Source: Pithys albifrons albifrons (lineage: Eukaryota; Chordata; Aves; Passeriformes; Thamnophilidae). Taken from it: DNA of 64,000 nt. Below the pieces are notes generated by a model. It made no database searches. It saw only the letters and a list, made by a program, of their open reading frames with translations, and had not been told where the DNA came from. The position numbers were made by a program, and so were the translations under genes. Shown here piece by piece: positions 24,651 through 36,353 of this stretch (position 1 is its first letter; every line of letters begins with the position of its first letter). The stretch spans positions 30,848,023 through 30,912,022 of the forward strand of contig NC_092462.1 of the NCBI RefSeq assembly GCF_047495875.1. Reading direction: 5' to 3'.

Positions 24651-27253
24651 ATTATACTGCAATTCTTTATAAATAGTGGGGAAGTTTGTCGGTTATTGCT
24701 GATTATGATGCTGACTTTGTCGATATAGATCCACATGTCTATTGGTAACTGCACTTAGACCACCAGATTATTTCACATATTGGTATAGTTTCCGTATTTA
24801 CTGTGCATATCACTTCAAAGAACTGAGGTTGATGACTTCTGGTCCACTGTGTTAGCAGTCCGTCTCCTCTCCATCTCCTGTTGTTTCCTTTCACTATCTG
24901 AGTAACAAAAAATGGTGGTGTAAATAGAACTCCAACAAAGAGGTCTGTTGAGCCTGTAATGCTCCCCTGAAAGGAGGCTGTCTAGGGGATGAATGGAGCA
25001 GCTTCAGTCTAGCAGTAGTGGGGAAATAGATGACTTGGCATTGGACAGTCGCAACCAGCAGGGTGCATATGCCCAGTGTAGTGGCAGATAATGGTTAAGC
25101 TAGTCAGTTGAAGAGCTAAATGAGCGTACATTGTCTAACCCTGTAACCGTAACTAAATTGTAACCTGAAAAGAGTTCATAAACATCTGGCTGCTAGCCCA
25201 TCTCTAAAGCTTAATAGCTAAATCTGAGGTGCAGAATTTTTTAAGGCTGCTAATTGTTACTTGGAAGTATTACTGTCATAAGCAGATTAGTTCCATTTTA
25301 AAACTGGGGAGTGTATTAAATTGTGGTTTGAGCATCTCTGCTGAGTTTTCCTATTAAATTGGTTTTCACAAGACCAACACTTAGGATTGATGCTATTTCC
25401 ATTTGGAAATAGACACTCATTTGAAAACACAGTTTCATGAGATCTTGCTGCTGATTTTATAGCTCTGCTAAGTATTTCATACAGAATTCTAGTCCAGTGG
25501 TATACCTTAACTTCGATAATTATTATAATCATGTATTCATCTGTTTAAGCTTGAATGGAATAAGTGACACACAACTAAATCTTTAGATTTCTTCCAAATT
25601 TAGCAGTGCAAGAGCACATTTCCCTGTACAGTCCTGTTTTACTTTAATATTCTTATTCAGTGACAATGAAAATCATATACTGGTTAGACTAATAAGCATG
25701 TGACCTCCTCTGCAGACTAGCTTTTCAATCTTTTTATAACTTCCATTATTAATAGGACAGCATCTACGTGCACTGCATTTGTGTTGCAAATACTTACAAT
25801 AGTTGGAATAATTTTCTAATTACTTAAACAATGCACTGTAGCAGCACCAACTGAAATTCCTGTAAGCTACAGGCTTGCTAATTGTTTCCTTTAGTAAACC
25901 TAATTTATAGGGCTGTGCAAATAGTTGCTGGGTTTAAAGTATTTTGGCAGCTGAACTGAAAAAAACTGTTATGGACTGAATGGAAATTTCATTTCTTTAG
26001 AATTGTTAGCTCAGCACAAGGATTGATTTGAGGTTATAGGAATATTTTTCAACACCTGGCACACTGTTTAATTTGGTTTTCAGGTACATTTAATAAAAGA
26101 AAAGGACTGGATCATAAACATGAGAGGAAAGTAGTCTGAGCTTTCTCATTTTATCTGCTAGTTGAGTAAGGCAATTTACCTAGGATATTAACAACTTGAA
26201 TTCAAGACCCCAAACTCTTTAAGCTATTAGTAAGGTTCACCTAACATTCAGATAAAAGTCTTAATGCTGGAAATAAAATATTCTGAGGTGGAGCTCTGTT
26301 TCTTTCCTAGGATGTCTAGATTTAAAAAATAACCCCAATAGATCAAGCAAGCAAAATCAGAACTTCTGTGTCAGGTTTCTTGTGCTGAATCTTCTCTGTT
26401 TATGAGTCTGACATGAAACCAGGACAAACATCTACAGTGGCAAGAAAGAGGCTGAGGATCAGAGATGAGCTCTGACCCTTCATGCTCTCCTACTGCTGTG
26501 CAAAGTGCATAACATAGTCGTCAGGCCATAAGCTTGTTCTTTATCTATCTGATTTATTCTATAGTTTTATATAATTTGGAGCATATTCTCCTTTCTAATT
26601 TGTAAGTTACCAAAATATTTGGTTATTGGTTAAGCTCTCAATCTGAATCAAGACATGGAACACAGAGGAAAGGAGAGGACAAATTTAAACCTGGATCTCC
26701 CACGGCCTAGACAAGCGTTTGTCATCTTGTCTCACATATCTGAGTGTGCATGAGTGAGTATAGCTAATGACAGGGACTGCAAGTCTGTTACCAAAACTGG
26801 AATATTTAATTTCAGAAATGTCCATTGCCAACCTCAGAAACGAAAGGGAAACAGCACTAGGTGATTTTCCAGAATTTACTTGAGTCATCAGAACCAGTAA
26901 ATCTTACAATGAAAAAATGTTCAGCCAGCTGTACTTGATTAAAGGAAATTCTCACAGTGTGAAAATTGACAAAGACCTTGGTTTTCCATTTATCTGAAAT
27001 TGTTATCAATACTGCAACTTGTATAATGCTTTTTGAAGAGGCTTTTGATCTGGAAAATCTCTGAACAATATTTTACTGGGGGAACCTTTTTAAAAAAACT
27101 TGCAAAAAGCTTTCTATTCTTAATTGTTTTCTCGGTTTTTTTAACTGGGTCTGGACTAAATCCAACAATTAACAAGTTCTTATTTTTCAGACTTTCTGAA
27201 GACTGCATTTTTTTCATAGTCCTTGGGTTTTCTTCCTGTTTTTTTACACACTT

Positions 27254-27266
27254 ATAATTTAGCTAT
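27254..27266 (+). repeat. Left target-site duplication of the 5S-derived SINE
   Basis: The 13-mer ATAATTTAGCTAT occurs here and again, exactly, at 27582-27594. The two copies directly bracket the 5S-headed element. Confidence 0.88.
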
Positions 27267-27581
27267 TCATCAGGTAAATGCCTCCCTGATGCCCAATCCC
27301 ATCAGATCTTGGGAGCTCAGCAGGGGCAGCCCCGGTTAATGCTTGGATGGGAGACCTCCTGGGAATACTGGGGGCTGTAGGTTCTAGTCCTGAGGACTTC
27401 CCTGTCACTGTCCAGGCTCGCTCAGCCATGGCAGGTGAATCTCGGGAGTTAAACGGTGGGCCCAGTTCCACGCTCACTGTGCCTCACCTAAAAAATCCAC
27501 TGCGCAGGCTGGAAGGGCACACCCACGTGGGGAGAGCCCTGCCCAAATCTGCGTTCACGAAGCCTGGCCATGGTGATGATG
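27267..27581 (+). mobile_element. 5S-rRNA-derived SINE, full length, with 13-bp target-site duplication
   Basis: The first roughly 118 bases (27267-27384) align from nucleotide 1 with vertebrate 5S rRNA. Recognisable blocks are TCCCTGA, ATCAGATCTTGGGAGCTCAG (A-box region of the internal control), CCCGGTTAATGCTTGGATGG, GAGACCTCCTGGGAATACT (C box) and GGGGCTGTAGG. Many of the differences are transitions, including at former CpG sites. A body of about 195 bp of unrelated sequence follows and ends in a short GATGATGAT tail. The unit is bracketed by perfect 13-bp duplications, which shows that it was inserted by retrotransposition as one unit and is not a genomic 5S gene. The head would carry the RNA polymerase III internal promoter. 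The GAT-type tail resembles tails left by RTE-clade LINEs, which is an inference. It is not the songbird tRNA-Ile SINE and is not obviously AmnSINE1, which has a tRNA-like part after its 5S head. Confidence 0.85.
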
Positions 27582-27594
27582 ATAATTTAGCTAT
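27582..27594 (+). repeat. Right target-site duplication of the 5S-derived SINE
   Basis: Exact second copy of the 13-mer at 27254-27266. It follows directly on the GAT-repeat tail of the element. Confidence 0.88.
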
Positions 27595-30054
27595 CTCAAT
27601 AGAGAACATTTGGATCTTTTTTCCCCCCTGTTTTTCACAGGACCAAATAAGATTTACTTGAGGACATGTCTGCTATGACTTTGTTGCTTTACTCTGAATG
27701 CATACAGATGAAAGTAAAATACAAAAAGAAGGTGCTTTGCCAGGCACAGACCTAGAGTGTATGCAAACATCAGTCATTCAGGTTCTCAAGGTCAAGTCTA
27801 ACAAATTTAACTCTTCACAAAGATGAGTATTTTCTTCCACACACACCTTCCTTTCTTCCCCATTTGCAGCCTCTCTGCTAGCTGTGGCATTTATACCATA
27901 ACTCTGAGAATGAGCATGAAATATAAAACTAACGATTCCCTTCCAAGGTTAAGCAAGTGGCATATGACTTGAGGACTATGCAAGCCCTTGCCCCAAAATG
28001 GGGGTTTGCTGTGACCTTTTGTATTCCTATCACTAAAGATAAACTTGAAGAACCAGCCCTCCTCTGCCTTCCCAGGGATCTGCACTGTTATCTCTAGTCC
28101 TTGCTCACCAACACTTTTATCTGTCAAAACCCTCTCTGCTGTCCTAGCAACAAGCATCCAGGCTCTTTTCCAGCTGACATAAGCTTCCTGCCACCTCCTG
28201 ATGACAAGTGCTTCCAACATTTCCAGCTGTCAAGCTTTCAGCATCTGCTCCACATGTCACCAGGCTGACTACACCGAACCTTGGGCAGCTTTGCACTTAG
28301 GCAGTTGCCTGATGCTATACTATGAGAATGACTTCATTGTGAGCACAGTCACTTGTCCACCTCTTTGGATGCTGACACAGTGACAATCAGGGTTGATGTT
28401 TTTTCTTCCAGATAGCTTTGGCTAATGCATTTATATACAAGTATATGTTTTATTCAAACTTAGTCTGTTATTGTATTGATGCTAAAGGGGTTTTTGATTT
28501 TTAATTTTTTTGATTTTCACATTTTGTAGATTTTAGGAACACAGTAGCTGTAGATTTTTAGTGGGTTAATATTTCTGGCTTAAATTTAATGTCCTGCTTT
28601 GTTGGGGGTCACTCACGGCATCAGTATTTTAACTATCAGATCTTAGAGCAGTGGCTTCAGCAGAGCTCCACTAAATCTACTCAAAATGCTTCTCTTTTAA
28701 TTGGAGTTCGAGCAGGAACGGCTTTTCTGAATCCTTGTGTCCTTGATTTATATATAGTATGACAATTAGAAAATAAATACTCTTGCTGTTGAACAGTCGC
28801 ACTCCTCAGTCAATAATGAATTCCCTCTGCTTCTATTCATGTGTATGGAATTTTACTGCTAATTTCCATAGGACCAGCCCTAGGCCATCATCTCACACTT
28901 CATTAAGTCCACCTAGAATGTGTGTTGGTACCAAGTTCCCTGGCAAATTTTGCCATCTTTTTTTTTAAAACCTCTGTTTCTGCACTGTCCTTTCAGTGAT
29001 GTGTCAGAAATGAAATATATCAGCCAGACAAGAATCTCGCACTGAAGTAGATTATGCCACTGCAGTATTCACCAGCACCTCCTTCTTATCTCTTTTCTGA
29101 GTACTGCTGTGTGTAAAGTTTTCCACAAGTTCTTCAAGATCCTTTTTCTCCTTGAGAGGATCAAAGATAAAATGAGTGTGGGAGACAGACAAGCAGGAGG
29201 AGAGCCCAGCTGGCAAATGCAGCAAGCCTGGGCCTTGGGGTGCTCAGTCTCATCAAGTAAGCCTGAAAAAGAGCGATTTTCATGTCCAAGAATCAAGTGT
29301 GTTTAGCCCTGCCCTGCAGATGGTCATTGGATTGCTACCTAAAGGGATACAGCCTGCTGCTCTCCTGCCTTATGGGAGCTCAAGGGCTGGAACAGCACTC
29401 CAGCCCCTGTTCCTTGCCCTGAAGGGTAGGTCTCTGGGGGACTCTATCATGTGCTGCAGGGACAGACTCTACCAGGATGAAACTGATGCTGCAAACTTTT
29501 TAACTGCCCTTACCAACTTACCTTAGTGCTGGGCAAGCAGTAACAGCAAATTGAGACTAAGCCTGCTGTAACATACTTGTTTCTTTGCAAATGTCTGTGC
29601 TGAGGGCTTGTTTTTAGGATGCACTTTATGTGACCTAACTGCATCACCTGGTCCTCATACATACAGGGAGATGGTGTAGCCATAGAACTAGGGAGATCTG
29701 CTCAGCTGTCCAACGCAACACAAACTACTCATCCTGTCTAGTTGTTTTCATTCAGGGCTCATTTATGGTTGATAAAAGAGCTAAGCTGACATAGTGTCTG
29801 TCATATGTGATCAAGGAAGATGGTGGGAGCACACAGCTGGCAGTGGGGTGTAGAAAATGGAACCTCTATGGACCAGCTCACATTTAGTTACAATATACAG
29901 ACAATAAGTGTAGTTACTGCTGGGTGAACTTCACCCTAAGCTAGGTTGTGGCACTCTACTAGCATAGATGTGCTATATTATAATTTATGTTCTAGATGTC
30001 TCTGACCCTGTAGAGTTTCATATGTGAGAAAATGCACTATCTCTTCCATCCTTT
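27595..30054. other. Intergenic DNA, nothing recognised
   Basis: Short random open frames only. No exon, RNA gene or repeat family was recognised. The 116-codon frame at 29176-29526 (+) and the 109-codon frame at 27891-28220 (-) have no recognisable domains and no evident splice context. Confidence 0.4.
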
Positions 30055-30187
30055 TTGAGATTAACTCAGTTAGTTAGAACATGGTGCTAATAATGCCAAG
30101 TTTGCTGGTTTCATCCTTGTATGGGCCATTCACTTAAGAGTTTGACTTGATGATCCTTCCAATTTAGAATATTCTGTGATTCTGTGA
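30055..30187 (+). mobile_element. tRNA-Ile-derived SINE with CR1-type tail (TguSINE1-like)
   Basis: The head follows tRNA-Ile(AAU): TTAACTCAGTTAGTTAGAAC (A box and D arm), GGTGCTAATAATGCCAAG (anticodon arm with AAT), and GGTTTCATCCTTGTATGGGC (B box and T arm). It runs into CR1 3' sequence, GACTTGATGATCCTTCC, and ends with the CR1 microsatellite tail ATTCTGTGATTCTGTGA. This head-tail combination is that of the passerine SINE described as TguSINE1, thought to be mobilised by CR1. The tRNA part is mutated and followed by SINE sequence, so it is not a working tRNA gene. I found no secure target-site duplication, which fits CR1-type insertion. Confidence 0.85.
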
Positions 30188-33100
30188 ACTATATCACTGA
30201 CTTTTATATTACTCCTTGCTATATATCTAGTTAGTTGCAGCAGTTGCAAGACAAGTCTTACCAGTTAATGGAGTTTCCAGTTGTATTGTGTTGTAGAAAG
30301 AACTATTAAATACAAATCTTTTCTTGTTCATCTACTTAATGTAGCAGTACAAAGTTGAGACGGATGCTACTCTTCCTAGCAACCTTTCTAAAGCTTAGTT
30401 CTGGACTGAGAGACTGATTTCCATGCAGTGTTTTCTTGTGAAGGCAGATCTAGCTTTAGAATTCCAGAAGTAGCTTATGGATTTAAAAAGTCTGTTTCTG
30501 TAGGGAAGCCAAAATGTCTTACTTCAGCTCTTCCAGTAAGTCTCATATTCTAGTCAAATGATGAAACAAAGGAGTAAAGAAAAATTTATCATTTCACATG
30601 TGTGGGATAGATTATGAGTCTACTACTTGCTAGCATTTTCAACAGTCTAGGTCCAGTTTCCAAAATCCCTGGGTGCCAAGTATATTAAACTCTTTAAGGC
30701 TATCTCTTGCAGCCAGGTATATGTGGGTGCCTCAAGGAACAGATGAGCATCTGTAAGCATCTAACAGGATTTTAAATATATCTTCTTATATTGTTTACAA
30801 CAAAATTTTTTTCTCCTTCTGTTGTGTGAATTACTTGAAAATTTAAAACCTAAGAATACTTTTGAAGTTGTGCTTTAGTTTTATAGATGCTTCTGAAAAT
30901 CCATGCTCTATTTAAAAATCCCCATTGTGTGAAAAAACACCCAAACAATTTACCATTCATATCACCGGGATGATTGCTGTGCTGCAGATCACAGAATGTA
31001 AATGAGGCAACTTCTCCCATATTGAAGAATTCAGCATCTGAAGGAAACACTCTGTGTGAGGCTAATAGATTATCTTCAAATTCGTTTTCTTCCCTTGTTG
31101 AAACAAACTATTAAAACTCCTAATTCTTAAATTAAGTGTATTTCTTGTCTTGCCTGATACCTTTTTTTGGTGAGTAACTCTTGTTACCAAAACTCTACGT
31201 CTCAAAATGCTTTTGCCTTACCTGTTACAGTTAAAATATTGTTTTGCTTAATAAAGTGGCCTGACTTAATTCAGGTTTGTGCCTTAAACTGAAATAATTA
31301 ATAGCTCTATGTATGCCCAATGATGTGAGCCTTGCAGCCGCTAAAGCACCTGGCTCAGTGTGTAAACAGTCAAGGTTCCCTATAGTGCATGACTGGAGAT
31401 TCACATAACAAAAAAGGCAATTAGACAATGCTAGAGATTTGAAGTTAACTAACAAAGCAGGGAAATTGCCAGGGAAGGATTAGCTATCTCTTACCTGATA
31501 AAAGAGGGTATAAATGGAAAACCCTTAAATTGTCATTCCATAGTGGCTCCATATGGGAAGTTTTCTGTTTAATTAAAACTGTTGGGATTAAGCCCTGAAA
31601 ACAAAGATCTTGAAAGTTGAAAGTGTTCTTAAATTAGCATTTCTGTTACCTTTTCAGGTCGGTCCTAAATCTGGCAGTTTCTGCTAGTTTTGACTGTGCC
31701 TCTAAAGGCAACCTGTTGCGTTCAATCAGAAAATTCTCCATGATTTTAGCATCACTTTTGTGGGCTGAAAATGAATTCAAAAGGATGACCTGCAGCACTT
31801 GGGTTTTTAAAGAGCTGTGTTAATAGTATTGCCTTATCATGGGTCTTAGAAGCCTTATAAACTCTTTCAGTTGTCTGTCCTGTAAGACACTGAGCATACC
31901 TCCTAACCTGTGCTGGTCATTCTGGCTGGACAGCTTCTCTGTGTCCAGTAATTGGTTTTGAAGTTTGCTCCATCAGCTGCTTCACAGTGCAGCTTTCTGC
32001 ATTGGTTTGTTATTTTGACCAGTTCTGAGAGCGATGGGCTGGCTGGCTGATTGCTGAGGTGTTCCTCCTGGCCCGGTGACAGGCTCGCTGGCTGACCTCG
32101 GCCAACTGGCTTTAACTCCTGGTGGGGATAGAGGCTATTATTTTCCAAGGCATCTAGGTGATTTAGGAGCCCACGGCTCACCCTGAAAGCGGTTGATGTA
32201 TTTGGAAAATGTTACTCTATTAAACTCACCCCAAAGGGATATAGGACGGGCTAATTTACGTTCATAAGACAGCTTGGGGTCTTGGATTCCTGTGATGTGA
32301 ATATCTTGCACTCTCCTCTTTGTATAGAGGCAAACAAGATCCATTCCTGTGGTTGTTTCATCAGACAGTCAGGCTGGACTGAAACTACATCTGCTGATAA
32401 GAAAGCAGCTTCTAGATAAATCATATAGGCAAGTCTCTGAAGCCTAGAAATAAGAACTTCTGGCTCCAATAACAAAAGCCTGGGCTGCCCGACCTAAGGA
32501 AGGCTGCCCACTGCTCTGATAGCAATCAATCTATCTCCCTTCCTCTGGCATTTCCAACTGTGGCCACATGGCAAAGGCTCACAGAGTTAGTAGGTTTGGT
32601 AAGGATGGCAGCAGGCTGCCAAGCGGTCAAAAAAGAGTGCCCTGCTGGCTGCCTGGGGCTTGCTTATGCCTCAGCAGGCACCTGGGGGACAATGAGGTGG
32701 TTCATCCTTGAGTCTTGGTGGCTCTGCCCATGATTGCTAAAGAGAGGTCAGACATCTGAAAGAGAATTGAGAGAGGTGAACCATGGCCCCGGAAAGGAGA
32801 ACGTAGGATTATAACAACAGGGCTGAGACATGCGGGAGACCTGGCCATACAAGGGAAAGTGTACTTTATCTATGTGTTCTTCATTCTTGCTCACATATTC
32901 CTTAAATACCTTTGTATTCTGCTGTGGAATAGGAATAGTTGCCTGAGGTGACCAGCATGTATCTGTGATGCTCCTTGTGTCATCTAACCACCCTTCTGTC
33001 CTCACAGAAAATCATTAATTAAATTTAAATGTCTCTTGCTGAATTTCCTGCATGGGTCTTTTTATGTCTTAATCTGATCATTAGGATTTTGTGGCTTTTG

Positions 33101-33446
33101 TGTAGTTACACTGTGTACATTCTTTAATACACCATACTGAGGGCAAAAGCCTCTGTATAAGAGGGGCAAGAGAGAGGCTGAGTGGCTTCTCTGTGGGTGT
33201 CTGAAGTGAATGAGAAGCAAGGGAGAAAACAAAGGATTAAGAAATAACTAAAGGGTAAAGAGAACGATAAACAAGAAAGGAAAAAAAAGACTGAGGAATA
33301 TTGCTATTGCTGATGGGTTTTAAATCTGAATTTGGGCAGTCATTTTTTTCACACTAGTTGGGAAGAAGTTGGAAGGAGTCTTTGCTGCTGTTATGCTTTC
33401 AAATTATAATCTAAATGCTGCCTTAATTATACATCATTCTGATTGC
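30188..33446. other. Intergenic DNA, nothing recognised
   Basis: AT-rich in the first part and moderately GC-richer at 31.9-32.8 kb. The - strand frames at 31903-32475 overlap each other but show no domain and no conserved peptide that I know. No RNA gene was recognised. Confidence 0.4.
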
Positions 33447-33665
33447 TGTGGGCTAGTGATTAGAGCATAAAACTTGGAGACAAAAAATACACTGTGTTTC
33501 TCGACCATAAAGGACTTATTGGGTGGTTTTGAATGAGTTATTTCACTTCACTGTGCCTCATTTTCCTGATCTGCAAAAGAAGGATATTAATGCCTATTTT
33601 TGTGAAGGCAGTCCGAGAAACTAAATGGAAACTTCTGTATAAATGTCAAGTGTCATTATTATTGT
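33447..33665 (+). mobile_element. Ancient MIR-type CORE-SINE relic
   Basis: The order of motifs follows the MIR family: GGGCTAGTGATTAGAGCA (tRNA A-box part), then a decayed CORE. The better-preserved 3' half reads CACTTCACTGTGCCTCATTT, TCCTGATCTGCAAAAG, GGATATTAATGCC, and finally a diverged equivalent of the AATGAGTTAATACATGT-type segment ending near ATTATTATTG. MIR elements stopped moving more than 100 million years ago and are few in birds, so a copy recognisable across about 220 bp is notable. The overlapping 110-codon + frame at 33533-33865 is not a gene. Confidence 0.72.
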
Positions 33666-36353
33666 TCTTAAATGAATCCATTGTAGTCAGCTGCTTTTAT
33701 AGTTTTTATGAAAGCAAACAATGGGAGCTACATAATTGGCTCCCTAACAATGTTGTTTTAATTAGAAAAAGACAAAAAGTGTCTGAAAAATGCAACAGTG
33801 TGTTGCCTTTTTTCATCAATTGCAAAAAAAAAATTGTTAGGAATGAGCCATACCATACCAGGTAATAAAATTACTCTGAAGTACATATGACACAATTATG
33901 AGAAGTAACAGGTTCTGATAATTTTTATTATATTTGACTCAATGTTTTCCTGGCATGGTTGAAGGTTTTTTTATTTTTAAAAAATTATTTTTTTTTTTAG
34001 GAAGGAGGTGTTGAAATGTGTTTACTTCTTTGCCAGTATCTGAGAGATGAAGTTTTCTCAGGCTGTGACTGTATAATTCTAACTTTCAGTTGAATTGTTT
34101 GCAAAGTCTGGCTTTTACACCTTTAGAAACAGTATAACAAGTACTGACATTCCTCTTCTTGGTGAGGCGGCTATGACCCATCTTTTAACCCAATACTGCT
34201 AGAAAAAGGTATATGGAACTTTGGGAAAAGGTTACTCTTCACTTTGCCTAAATCCTGTTTATCTGAAGGATAATCCAATCCCTGCTGATCTACCCTGAGG
34301 GTGCATAGTCCCAGTGATTCGGCCAGGGCAAGGTTTTATCAGTAGGAGTATGCTGTATGGCAGGATGCCCTAATTCAGGACATTGATTATACCAGTAAAA
34401 TTTAATGTTTGCTACTCTAATTTTTTCTTCTTCTCCTGAATTTATCCTGACAGGAACAAGATTTTGCTGGTGTAAAAATGTTCATTTTGTGATAGAGGAA
34501 GAAGAGTGTTGTTTGCTGTTTGAATTTTTTCTTTTTTCTTGTTTTTTTTTTAAGACAGGGCAATGTTGGTCATAGGTCATATGCCTTCATACATTCAATT
34601 AACTTGGTAAAAATGTTTTGTAGTCCTCGCCTTAGTATGACCCCTGAGTGAGTAACTTGTGACCTGTCTGTCCTCATCAGCATCAGTAATGCTGCCTTCT
34701 AGGACAGCCCAATTAAGATAATTTTATGTTGCTGCAGGACAACTTATCTGTAAGGCACTCTGCGTGGAGCAGTCCTGGCTGTTCATTTTTGGTCTCCAGA
34801 GACTGCATTGCAATTACTGTCTTTTCAAATTGCTTTTTTCCACTAGGCACACACGCCCCTTTTTCTGCAGGTTCATCTTCAGCCAGATCCTCTTTATCTG
34901 GTAACTTGTTCCTTCTCAAACCAAGGCTATTCAGGTACAGGGACATTATGTGGTAAGTGGAATGGGTGGAGTAATAAGACATCTGAATGCTAATGGCGGT
35001 CTGCAAGACGATGGACATAATGCTGGTATTAAAGTAATTACACCATATCATGACAAGACTCAAATCTGTTTCTTGGTAAGTCAGGTTCATTGAGAAGAAC
35101 ACTTTTAATGATATTTCAGCAAGGTATTAGCCTTTAAATACAGATACCTGGCACAAAATAATTAAGTGCCAGTTTGGAATGGGGCTTTTTATTTTGTGGA
35201 TTGTTACTTTCTTGAGGTAGTTTTCTTTTTCTTTCCTTTTTTTTTTAATTATATTTTTAGGGGATTTGTGAGGGTTGTTTTGTGGCTTGATCAGCATTCT
35301 ACCACTGTACTGTGTGCACCAGGTGTAGTGAGTGCATTAAGACTGTGGAAAAGGGCAAATTTTTCTAAAATGATGTATCATGCTGGATCTTTAGATTTTA
35401 TCTTTTTATTCTAATGGTGAAAAAGTAACATTAAATTTACGAAAATAATGCCTTTTTTTACTTTAAAGAAAAATCTAGTGTTGGATTTTTATTTTGCCTG
35501 TGAACTGGTAACATACAACCTTGTCCTTGGGAATGTAAGTGTGCTCATCCTGTCAGTGAAGATAAGAAGAATTTTCTATGTGTAACAGCACTAGGAAGCA
35601 AGATTATTTTTCAGGGTAAGTACAATAAAATTCAGGTACTACTCTTCATCAGCAAACATTTGTAAGAAAAATGCTGAAAAACAATTGTTTAGTTACACTA
35701 TTAGGTAGGTTTTATTTTCTTTCTCAGCAAGAATAGTGAGTGTACATACACACAAAAAAGCACCTTGCTCTACCATTATTCTGAATTGCAAGTTGCAAAT
35801 AACATTTTTCTGTCTACTCTTGCACTTCTTAATATGTCTTTTTCAAGAAATGGAAAAATGGACTTGATTTTTAAGAAAGTGGTATCATTGCAATTCCACA
35901 TCAGCAGAGTCCCTCTGAGAAGACAAAATGAAAATGCAGATGGTCAAACAAAGGAGCCACAGCAAAGATGCCTCATCTCAAAGAGGTCAACAGACACACA
36001 TTAAAATGAGTTGGCTGAATCTCAGTCCTGTGTCTTGTGGGTTCGTCTTGAGGGAAATTAGGTCCACTATATATATTCTCATTGCAGCACCAGAGGCTTT
36101 CTTGTGCTTTTCTAGCAGCCACTTCAGGTGAAACGCCAAATGCTGCTTTGCTATGTCAAAGCCCTGTTGGAGAGCTTTCTCCAGTTCTCCCAAAATGGAT
36201 TAAAGTGAATAGACAGAGACAATGAGTAAACTATGATGTAAAGTTTATATACAAGAATATAACATTTATCTGGAGTATTTACAAGGTTAATTAAAGTATT
36301 TTACAACTCTTTCAGGTTAACCACTAGGTATATTACAGTTAGGCTACAGATGG
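33666..36353. other. Intergenic DNA downstream of SFRP2
   Basis: AT-rich, with T-rich runs near 33965-34000 and 34540-34552. The 129-codon - frame at 34713-35102 has no domain I recognise. The part closest to SFRP2 may belong to a longer 3' UTR. AATAAA on the - strand occurs at about 35711-35716 as a distal candidate. Confidence 0.4.

Larger units (their letters stand above)
18391..27253. other. Intergenic DNA; mostly unrecognised, with one GC-rich block
   Basis: No gene was recognised. Sub-regions worth noting are a stretch rich in homeodomain- and Fox-like words at 20100-20420, the GC-rich block at 20700-21780 (listed separately), and three copies of a GTTGAAGTCAA-like word at 24.06-24.65 kb. 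The remainder is AT-rich with short random open frames. Confidence 0.4.

Noticed and set aside
27267..27384. Functional 5S rRNA gene
   Set aside because: It has many substitutions relative to 5S rRNA, has no terminator T-run after the 3' end, and is fused to a body and tail inside a 13-bp target-site duplication, so it is a SINE head.
30055..30128. Functional tRNA-Ile gene
   Set aside because: The acceptor-stem start is lost, the arms are mutated, and it runs directly into a CR1-type SINE tail.
33533..33865. 110-codon + strand open frame
   Set aside because: It begins inside the MIR relic and has no domain.
34713..35102. 129-codon - strand open frame
   Set aside because: No recognised domain or splice context; a + strand frame overlaps it, so chance is more likely.
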